Positions 5,133 through 10,579 of a stretch of 10,579 nt of DNA are shown piece after piece. The notes below the pieces were generated by a model. It made no database searches and had not been told where the DNA came from. It worked only from the letters and a program-made list of their open reading frames with translations. The DNA comes from Arenicella sp. (GTDB taxonomy: Bacteria; Pseudomonadota; Gammaproteobacteria; Arenicellales; Arenicellaceae), in NCBI GenBank assembly GCA_018677115.1, contig JAHHOC010000451.1, positions 1 through 10,579 on the forward strand, read 5' to 3'. Every line of letters starts with the position of its first letter. Positions within the stretch are counted from its first letter, which is position 1. A program made the position numbers and the translations under genes.

Positions 5133-6155
5133 TTATGACTTGCGGCGCCACTGGGTTGGGGTGCTGCCGAACCACTGTTTGAACGCCCTGCCAAAGTTGG
5201 CAGCTTCCTGATAGCCCAGTTTTTCGCCGATTTCGGCTGCAGTCAGATGAGTTCTTTGCAGTAAATCACAGGCGTACTGGCTGCGGACCTCACACAACAG
5301 TTCCTTGTAGGAAGTATTTTGCTGTTTTAGTTTGCGGATCAGCGTTCTGGCAGTTACGCACTGTTCCGCAGCGAGAGAATCCAGTGAGGGAATTTTTCCG
5401 CCGTAGTCCAGTTTGCTGACCCGCTGATCGAAGTGTTTCAATAGCCGGGACTTGACGTTTTCAGCCATGTTGCCGGTATTGGCATGACGCTCAATCAGGA
5501 TTTCCCGGCATTTTGCCAGATTGGTTCGATAAGTTGCTTCATCGTAAAGCGGGGAGGTGATGTTAGCCCACGACAGCGGTATGGCGAGTTTATTGTCGGG
5601 CTGCTGATAACGGCATTTCACCTGGTACACAGACGACAACTCGCTCGCGTAATTGGGTGGCGGGTGGGTAAAAGAGATTTCAGCATTGTCACCCAGAGCG
5701 TGTCCGGTGATCGTCTCTATCAGCGATTGCACGACTTGAAACGCCGACTCCGCCAGCCATCGGCCGGTGAGTTCGTCACCGCTTTGGTCAGTTAAAATAA
5801 ACTCCAGGTGATCAGCGGATTGTTGCAGGGAAGTCTGGTGTGCATCAGCGCGGATTTCAAAAAACTCTGCCAATATTCCCAGTGCGGTAGCAAGATCGGG
5901 TGAACTTATAGCCGCAAACCCTAGCGGACCATGACTGGTGACGCCAACTGCACCGCCGTACCGTACTACCCAGGAAGAAACACCTTTTTCAACCAACTGA
6001 TGGAATACGCGGCACACCATCTCCCCGGGCAGGTAGTCTCCGTCAAGCAGCGTATCCAGAGAGCCGACCTCTTCTTCAATTAGTCCGGCAAGCTGCTCGT
6101 CTGAACGCAGCAACAGTCTGAGATAGGTGGTGGCGATATGAAAATCTGAGTGCAT
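5133..6155 (-). CDS. AraC/XylS-family regulator (Arabinose_bd-type N-domain), probable regulator of alkB
   Basis: A 340-residue transcriptional regulator. The N-terminal ~200 residues resemble the arabinose-binding-like domain found in ArgR/OruR/AlkR-type AraC proteins (YLRLLLRSDEQLAGLIEEE, GPLGFAAISSPDLATALGILAEFFEIR). The C-terminal ~90 residues carry two helix-turn-helix motifs: SLAAEQCVTARTLIRKLKQ, then LTAAEIGEKLGYQEAANFGRAFKQWFGSTPTQWR. It is divergent from alkB. AraC-type AlkR controls an alkane hydroxylase in Acinetobacter, so alkane-responsive activation of the adjacent alkB is likely. I prefer the ATG at 6155 because the upstream in-frame ATG at 6182 would put the first nine codons over the direct-repeat operator. 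Neither start has a clear Shine-Dalgarno sequence. Gene 3' to this one is parA, with no obvious terminator between, so read-through is possible. Confidence 0.87.
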   Translation of the reverse strand: MHSDFHIATTYLRLLLRSDEQLAGLIEEEVGSLDTLLDGDYLPGEMVCRVFHQLVEKGVSSWVVRYGGAVGVTSHGPLGFAAISSPDLATALGILAEFFEIRADAHQTSLQQSADHLEFILTDQSGDELTGRWLAESAFQVVQSLIETITGHALGDNAEISFTHPPPNYASELSSVYQVKCRYQQPDNKLAIPLSWANITSPLYDEATYRTNLAKCREILIERHANTGNMAENVKSRLLKHFDQRVSKLDYGGKIPSLDSLAAEQCVTARTLIRKLKQQNTSYKELLCEVRSQYACDLLQRTHLTAAEIGEKLGYQEAANFGRAFKQWFGSTPTQWRRKS

Positions 6156-6210
6156 TATGTTAATGATACACAAATCTGTCATTTAATGACTATTGTTATG
6201 TCAATTAATG
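6154..6210. promoter_or_regulatory. Direct-repeat operator for the AraC-type regulator between araC-like gene and alkB
   Basis: TGTCATTTAATG (6177-6188) and TGTCAATTAATG (6199-6210) match at 11 of 12 positions with a 22-bp period. A weaker third copy ends in TTAATG at 6160-6165, 23 bp before the first. Two-helical-turn direct repeats are the usual binding pattern for AraC-family dimers. The middle copy also forms a perfect palindrome GTCATT-T-AATGAC (6178-6190). The repeats end 16 nt before the candidate alkB -10. Repeats are seen directly; binding is inferred. Confidence 0.6.
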
Positions 6211-6226
6211 CAATTTCCAGTAGCCT

Positions 6227-6232
6227 TAAAAT
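6227..6232 (+). promoter_or_regulatory. Candidate -10 element of the alkB promoter
   Basis: TAAAAT matches the sigma-70 -10 consensus at five of six positions and lies 40 nt before the chosen alkB ATG. The hexamer 17 bp upstream (AATTAA) is a poor -35 and falls inside the second direct repeat, which suits an activator-dependent promoter. Weak evidence by itself. Confidence 0.35.
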
Positions 6233-6272
6233 ACGTTATGGTCTACTTGCTAAAAACAATCATCGATACATC

Positions 6273-7451
6273 ATGCACACATATTCAATTGAAGACGCCG
6301 ACTTAGGGCATATCGAGTTTACTGATAAAAAACGCTACTGGTGGTTGTTAAGCCCATTTTGGGCGCTGATGCCGGTATTGACGATCGGCGTCTTTATAGT
6401 AGTGGGAAACCCGTGGGTTCTGGTAGTGCCCCTGATAGTGGGTTATGTAGTTCTGCCGGCCTTGGATTACCTGATTAAGCCCGACGCCACCAATCCGCCA
6501 GAGCAAATTGTGCCGCAGCTGGATGCGGATCCGTATTACCGCTGGCTGACTTACCTGATTATTCCCCTGCACATAATCAGCTTGCTGGTATCGGCCTGGT
6601 TCGTCGCCAGTTACCCGCTATCGCTGGGATTTTTTCTGGCGTTCGCCGTGTCCTGTGGTATTTATGGCGGATTGAGTATTAACACCGCGCATGAAGTGGG
6701 CCATAAAAATACCAGGCTCGCACGGTTATTGTCACGAATTGCGCTGGCAGTCACTGGTTACGGGCACTTTTGCGTGGAACACAATCTGGGCCATCATCGT
6801 GACGTTTCCACACCGGAAGATCCGGCCAGCTCGCGCATGGGTGAATCGATCTATCGTTTCGCTTTGCGTGAAATTCCTGGCGCCATGAAGCGTGGCTGGG
6901 CGGCAGAGAAAACCCGGCTCGAGCGCCGTGGATTGCAGGTATGGAGCCACCGCAATCACATCCTGCAGTCGTATGCGCTGACGCTGTTTCTGCAGGGTGG
7001 TGCAGTACTGCTGTTCGGTTGGTTGGCACTTCCCTTTTTGATTATCCATAATGTTTTTGCCTGGTTACAGTTGACCAGTGCCAACTATATCGAGCACTAC
7101 GGCCTGTTGCGCGAAAAGAAAGAAAACGGCAAATACGAGAGCTGCAAACCCCATCACTCGTGGAACGCCAACCATTTGCCCAGTAATCTGCTGCTGTTCC
7201 AGCTGGAAAGACATTCGGATCATCATGCCAATCCGGCACGTCCCTATCAAAGCCTGCGCAGTTTCAATGACCTCCCGGAACTGCCTTCAGGCTACTTCGG
7301 CATGTATCTGGTAGCCTACTTTCCGCGCTGGTGGTTCAGCGTTATGGATAAAAGGTTGTTGGACATTCCTCACATCAACGGTGATTTTAACAAGATTAAT
7401 CTTGATCCCAGGCACGCTGATAAATTAAAGGCACGTTATGCTGCAGCTTAA
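6273..7451 (+). CDS. alkB: Alkane 1-monooxygenase (AlkB)
   Basis: This 392-residue integral membrane non-haem di-iron enzyme hydroxylates the terminal carbon of n-alkanes, taking electrons from rubredoxin. All four family signatures are present: HEVGHK (140-145), EHNLGHH (169-175), NYIEHYGL (271-278) and LERHSDHHA (311-319; the usual form is LQRHSDHHA). Hydrophobic segments lie at about 24-44, 48-66, 90-112, 116-135 and 235-268, consistent with the AlkB fold. Length is close to the 401 residues of Pseudomonas GPo1 AlkB. ATG 6273 is chosen because it leaves the usual short cytoplasmic lead before KKRYWWLLSP. The open frame runs back to 6150, but this would cover the operator and overlap the divergent regulator. 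No strong Shine-Dalgarno sequence is visible. No rubredoxin gene is adjacent. Its stop shares TTAA with the trmJ stop on the other strand. Confidence 0.95.
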   Translation: MHTYSIEDADLGHIEFTDKKRYWWLLSPFWALMPVLTIGVFIVVGNPWVLVVPLIVGYVVLPALDYLIKPDATNPPEQIVPQLDADPYYRWLTYLIIPLHIISLLVSAWFVASYPLSLGFFLAFAVSCGIYGGLSINTAHEVGHKNTRLARLLSRIALAVTGYGHFCVEHNLGHHRDVSTPEDPASSRMGESIYRFALREIPGAMKRGWAAEKTRLERRGLQVWSHRNHILQSYALTLFLQGGAVLLFGWLALPFLIIHNVFAWLQLTSANYIEHYGLLREKKENGKYESCKPHHSWNANHLPSNLLLFQLERHSDHHANPARPYQSLRSFNDLPELPSGYFGMYLVAYFPRWWFSVMDKRLLDIPHINGDFNKINLDPRHADKLKARYAAA

Positions 7452-8167
7452 CGCCGGCTCTTCTGAATTGCGCTGAGGATACCGCGCAGAATATTATTCT
7501 CCTGCACGTCCGGCTCCGCTCTTGCGATCAAGTGACGCAATCTTTGTAATGTTTCGCCCCGGTGCGGGCGCAGGAAGTTGATCTCTGTCAGTACCTGTTC
7601 CAGGTGCTGATAGAACTGCTGCATTTCACCGGTGCTGGGAAGCTCTCGTGAGGGTTGCAGAGGGTCTGGTAACTCACTCGACCACGCCTTGAATATCTCA
7701 TAACTCACTATCTGTACCGCTGCGGCCAGATTCAATGAGTTGTAATCAGCCGAGGCGGGAATCGTCAGGCGATATTTGGCTTGCTGGATATCTTCATTGT
7801 GCAGGCCCATGCGTTCCGGTCCAAAAATTACCGCCGCAGATGAGTCCGTTGCTTCCCCCAGGCACATCTCAGCTGCTTGCTGCGGCGAAAGTTCCGGTAA
7901 GTCGTAGCCGCGTGGGCGCGCAGTGCAGGCAATGACAATCCTGCAATCGGCTATGGCGGCATTCAAACTATCGAAAACGCGTACCTGATCCAGCATGTGG
8001 TAAGCCCCGGCAGCCATTTTTGTTGCTTCTGCGGATGGGAAATCGCGCGGATTCACAAGACACAGGTCGCTCAGCCCCATGGTTTTCATGGAGCGCGCCA
8101 CCGAGCCAATATTACCGGCATGAAAAGTGCGCACCAGCACAATGCGAATTTTGTCCAACGCTGCCAC
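7448..8167 (-). CDS. trmJ: tRNA (cytidine/uridine-2'-O-)-methyltransferase TrmJ
   Basis: A 239-residue SPOUT-class methyltransferase that 2'-O-methylates position 32 of the tRNA anticodon loop using S-adenosylmethionine. It aligns along its whole length with E. coli TrmJ (246 residues): IRIVLVRTFHAGNIGSVARSM at the N-terminus with the catalytic-type arginine (about R25), IFGPERMGL (114-122), and the SAM-binding trefoil knot segment IPASADYNSLNLAAAVQIVSYE. The C-terminal extension ends in ARAEPDVQENNILRGILSAIQ. GTG 8167 is chosen because it gives MAALDKIRIVLV, matching the family's MLDRIRIVLV start. The frame can open at GTG 8221, but the extra 18 residues have no family counterpart. TTG 8158 is another option. 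It converges with alkB, the two stops overlapping by four bases, and is divergent from the DUF2333 gene. Confidence 0.93.
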   Translation of the reverse strand: MAALDKIRIVLVRTFHAGNIGSVARSMKTMGLSDLCLVNPRDFPSAEATKMAAGAYHMLDQVRVFDSLNAAIADCRIVIACTARPRGYDLPELSPQQAAEMCLGEATDSSAAVIFGPERMGLHNEDIQQAKYRLTIPASADYNSLNLAAAVQIVSYEIFKAWSSELPDPLQPSRELPSTGEMQQFYQHLEQVLTEINFLRPHRGETLQRLRHLIARAEPDVQENNILRGILSAIQKSRR

Positions 8168-8312
8168 TGCTATCAGGGAGAAATAATCATAGGTCGAAAA
8201 TAATAAGCCATTGAAGGGCACAGCGGCGCTATTTTGCTCTTTATATTATTGCAGCCGCCCCTATATTAAAACGATACATTCTCCTATCACCAGCCAGTGG
8301 TTTATTTCGCAT
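8168..8312. other. Divergent intergenic region between trmJ and the DUF2333 gene
   Basis: This 145-bp stretch must hold the promoters of both genes. It is AT-rich (for example TATATT around 8241 and TATATTAA around 8262), but I cannot assign a -35/-10 pair with confidence on either strand, and there is no clear operator palindrome. Confidence 0.4.
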
Positions 8313-9272
8313 ATGGAACTATTACGAAGACCCTCCCTCATTATAGCCATCATCCTGCTGATTCTATTAAGCCTGCTTTCCTGGTACTGGAGCCGTGAAC
8401 CCGATTTCATGGCCCTTGACCGAGTTGAGCAGCGCGTGATTGGCAGCGCAACCACCGAAATGTTGATCAAGTCCGTGGATACACTGCTGGACAAGCCCGG
8501 TGGATACCTGAGCAATGATGTCGCGCCGCCTTCAGTGTGGCTGGACAATATGCCGAACTGGGAGTTCGGCGTATTACAACAGGTTCGGGATCTCGCCAAG
8601 GCACTGCGTAATGACTACAGTCGCTCGCAAACCCAGTCGGTGGCTGATGTCGATCTGGAGCGAGCGGAACCGATGCTCAATGTGCATAACGATGCCTGGA
8701 TTTTCCCCTCTGCGGAAGGACAATACAGTGACGGACGCGAAGCGCTGGAAAAATACCTGCGGCGATTGCAGGACGTGTCACAACAAGACGCACAGTTTTA
8801 TGCGCGGGCGGACAACCTTAATGAGTGGCTGAGCCTGGTCGCTAAGCGGCTTGGCTCGCTGTCGCAGCGACTCTCTGCTGCCCGGCCACAGGTGCGCGTC
8901 AATATCGATTTGGCCGGAGACAGCAAGGCTGAGCAGTCGACGCAGGCCAGTTCCCAGGTAATAAGCAAGACTTCGTGGTTCAAAATCGATGACAATTTCT
9001 ATGAAGCGCGAGGCACCGCGTGGGCACTGATTCACTTTTTACGGGCCGCAGAAATCGATTTTGAGCAGGTTCTAGCAGATAAAAATGCGCTGGTCAGCCT
9101 GCGCCAGATTATCCGGGAACTGGAGGCTACTCAACAACCGGTACGTTCACTGCTGATTCTTAACGGCAGCGGAATGGGCATGTTTGCCAATCATTCCCTG
9201 GTGATGTCTTCTTACATCACTCGCGCCAATGCTGCCATCGCTGACATGCGCCGCTTACTGGCGGACGGATAG
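8313..9272 (+). CDS. DUF2333 family membrane-anchored protein of unknown function
   Basis: A 319-residue protein recognised as DUF2333, a proteobacterial family without known function. One transmembrane helix lies at about residues 8-26 (SLIIAIILLILLSLLSWYW), preceded by two arginines, so the bulk is probably periplasmic, anchored in the inner membrane. The soluble part contains PGGYLSNDVAPPSVWLDNMPNWEFGVLQQVRDLAKALRND and, near the C-terminus, SWFKIDDNFYEARGTAWALIHFLRAAEIDF and LILNGSGMGMFANHSLVMSSYITRANAA, all family-conserved in type. The open frame extends back to 8211, but ATG 8313 fits the usual start just before the membrane anchor. A good Shine-Dalgarno sequence is not evident. It converges with zur, with only 12 nt between the stops and no clear terminator. 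Confidence 0.82.
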   Translation: MELLRRPSLIIAIILLILLSLLSWYWSREPDFMALDRVEQRVIGSATTEMLIKSVDTLLDKPGGYLSNDVAPPSVWLDNMPNWEFGVLQQVRDLAKALRNDYSRSQTQSVADVDLERAEPMLNVHNDAWIFPSAEGQYSDGREALEKYLRRLQDVSQQDAQFYARADNLNEWLSLVAKRLGSLSQRLSAARPQVRVNIDLAGDSKAEQSTQASSQVISKTSWFKIDDNFYEARGTAWALIHFLRAAEIDFEQVLADKNALVSLRQIIRELEATQQPVRSLLILNGSGMGMFANHSLVMSSYITRANAAIADMRRLLADG

Positions 9273-9284
9273 GCTGTTGCCGGA

Positions 9285-9794
9285 TTAAGCCTGACTGCAG
9301 TCCCTGCACAGGCCATGCACTTCAATCACCGGCTGTTGACTGGTAAAGCCCAGTTGATCAGCGTCAGCGCTGAGCGCCCTGGCAACCGCATTGCTGTTAA
9401 CTTCGGCAATGTGGCCACAATCTTTACATATGTAGAATTGGCATTGATGGCTATCTGCCGGTGAGGGGCAACCGATGAAAGCGTTGAGCGATTCGATTCT
9501 GTGTATCAGCTGTGCATCAACCAGAAACTCAAGGGCCCGGTAGGCAGTGGGTGGAGCCGGTTTGTGGCCCTGTGCCTGTAGTTTCTGCAGCACATCATAA
9601 GCACCAATAGGGTTGTGCGAGGCCCAGATTATTTCCAGCACCTGCTGGCGGGTTTTGGTCAGGCGCAACCCTCGTTTCTCGCACTGCTGGATGGCGGAAT
9701 CCAGAGCCTGGCGTTGGCAATGGGCGTGGTCATGCTTGCCATGAAACGGCGAAATTATCGATTTTGCAGCGCCTGAGCCGGGCTTACGAGCCAC
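9285..9794 (-). CDS. zur: Zinc uptake regulator Zur (Fur family)
   Basis: A 169-residue Fur-family repressor that senses Zn(II) and represses zinc import genes. A winged helix spans about 43-100 (RGLRLTKTRQQVLEIIWASHNPIGAYDVLQKL, then PPTAYRALEFLVDAQLIHRIESLNAFIGC). The latter, with RIESLNAFIGC, is typical of Zur rather than Fur. The structural zinc site uses two CxxC pairs, CKDC (123-126) and CRDC (163-166), with the same 40-residue separation as in E. coli Zur. An N-terminal His-rich stretch HGKHDHAHC (18-26) may add metal contacts. The start is GTG 9794, the only usual start codon before the conserved core. It overlaps the preceding SPOR-protein gene by 11 nt, so translation is probably coupled. 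No znu transporter genes or obvious Zur box are seen in the window. Confidence 0.92.
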   Translation of the reverse strand: MARKPGSGAAKSIISPFHGKHDHAHCQRQALDSAIQQCEKRGLRLTKTRQQVLEIIWASHNPIGAYDVLQKLQAQGHKPAPPTAYRALEFLVDAQLIHRIESLNAFIGCPSPADSHQCQFYICKDCGHIAEVNSNAVARALSADADQLGFTSQQPVIEVHGLCRDCSQA

Positions 9795-10579
9795 AATATT
9801 TATTCAATTCCGGCGGTGAGGGCAGTTGTTTTTTCCAACTGATACATCGGTTCTGTTGCAGCAGTCCAAATGTCCTGATCCACGCCTTGCGTTGATTGAT
9901 TTCAAGCCTGACGGATTCCGCGGTAGGTTTGTCAGCGTAGGCGCCATACAGGAAGTAAGTCCATTCAATATCATTACTCGACGATGTAAAGCGGTGCAAT
10001 TGGGCATTGTCAATAAACTTGCTGCGGGTGACGAATTCCTTGATTTTGACCGGGTCATCAAAACTTGCCAGTTGCAGCGTATAACTGTCTGCGGGCTGGC
10101 TGTATAACCATTCATTGTCATTGATCGGTCTTGGACCACTTAGCTTTTCAACCCGGCTGTCCACGCCTGCAGGTAACTGTTTTTGAACCGGTGCTGAAAC
10201 AACTGCTTCAGTTGCAGTTGTATCTATTATTGGAGAGCGTTCAAAATCCTCCGTCTTAACCCATGCTTTGAAGCGCGGTGGCGCAATAACGCGATACCAC
10301 TCCTTGCGTTTATCGATGATTTCAACGATTTCATTTTTTTCCAGCCGGCCTACTACCGTGCCATTAGTAATGATGGGCACTGAGCGCGCATTGACCGCAC
10401 TGCCGGTGATAGTGCCGATTTCATCAACCGCATTCACATAATCGCCATGCACCCATACAGGAAAACCTTCACTGCTGGTAACCGCTGACCAGGTTTCTCC
10501 CCGCTGGACAACTTTCAGGCTGCTGCGTTCATCGACCAGGGTGATCAGCACGCTGCGCACCTTGGGATTGGTATACAAG
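9784..10579 (-). CDS. SH3-like and SPOR domain envelope protein (5' end outside window)
   Basis: The open frame enters from the right edge and gives at least 264 residues. Two bacterial SH3-type modules can be made out. The first is roughly residues 8-50 (SLKVVQRGETWSAVTSSEGFPVWVHGDYV). The second is about 55-113 (VNARSVPIITNGTVVGRLEKNEIVEIIDKRKEWYRVIAPPRFKAWVKTEDF). After a Pro/Ala/Thr-rich linker, residues about 164-244 resemble a SPOR domain (SYTLQLASFDDPVKIKEFVTR through AWIRTFGLLQQ), which binds denuded peptidoglycan at the division septum. A signal peptide or membrane anchor would lie upstream, beyond the window. The first possible start inside the window (TTG 10578) lies at the edge and is probably not genuine. 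It overlaps zur by 11 nt and likely forms an operon with it. The function is probably in the cell wall; the exact protein is not recognised. Confidence 0.78.
   Translation of the reverse strand, partial: LYTNPKVRSVLITLVDERSSLKVVQRGETWSAVTSSEGFPVWVHGDYVNAVDEIGTITGSAVNARSVPIITNGTVVGRLEKNEIVEIIDKRKEWYRVIAPPRFKAWVKTEDFERSPIIDTTATEAVVSAPVQKQLPAGVDSRVEKLSGPRPINDNEWLYSQPADSYTLQLASFDDPVKIKEFVTRSKFIDNAQLHRFTSSSNDIEWTYFLYGAYADKPTAESVRLEINQRKAWIRTFGLLQQNRCISWKKQLPSPPELNKYCGS

Noticed and set aside
6150..6272. Longer AlkB N-terminus starting at 6150 or 6198
   Set aside because: It would cover the AraC-type operator and overlap the divergent gene; AlkB family members begin shortly before the KRYWWLL segment.
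9271..9292. Weak inverted repeat AGGCT/AGCCT between the DUF2333 and zur stops
   Set aside because: Only five base pairs with a 12-nt loop and no T run; not a credible terminator.

Overview
The window is a chromosomal segment of about 50% GC from a gammaproteobacterium. The best fit is a marine PHA-storing, alkane-degrading lineage near Cellvibrionales/Oceanospirillales; this rests on gene family make-up only, since no rRNA or other strong marker is present. There are ten complete protein genes and two cut by the window edges. I see no tRNA, rRNA, CRISPR array, insertion sequence or phage gene.

Left part (1-5040) is a polyhydroxyalkanoate (PHA) granule locus. After the 3' end of dusA come a phasin with a basic N-terminal tail, a PhaD-like TetR regulator followed by a small PHA-system (PHA_gran_rgn-type) protein, and a second phasin whose first third is a histone-H1-like lysine/alanine array. 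Facing these, across a two-way terminator, is an operon on the minus strand: an orphan ParA-type ATPase and a patatin/DUF3336 lipase. The promoter regions of both phasin genes carry the same 18-bp palindrome, TTAGAA-N6-TTCTAA, and a degenerate copy lies upstream of parA. The ParA C-terminus ends in a basic peptide that shares eight residues with the phasin tail. I infer one co-regulated module in which granules are coated and tied to the nucleoid (phasins), positioned or partitioned (ParA) and turned over (patatin), with the PhaD-like protein as the candidate regulator. The PHA synthase is not in the window.

Middle part (5133-7451) is a divergent pair: an AraC-type regulator and an alkane 1-monooxygenase, alkB, with all four diagnostic histidine/NYxEHYG motifs. 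Their short intergenic region carries direct repeats spaced 22-23 bp, as expected of an AraC-family operator.

Right part (7448-10579) is housekeeping: trmJ (tRNA 2'-O-methyltransferase) tail-to-tail with alkB and sharing four bases, a divergent DUF2333 membrane-anchored protein, zur, and the C-terminal part of an SH3/SPOR-domain envelope protein that overlaps the start of zur by 11 bases.
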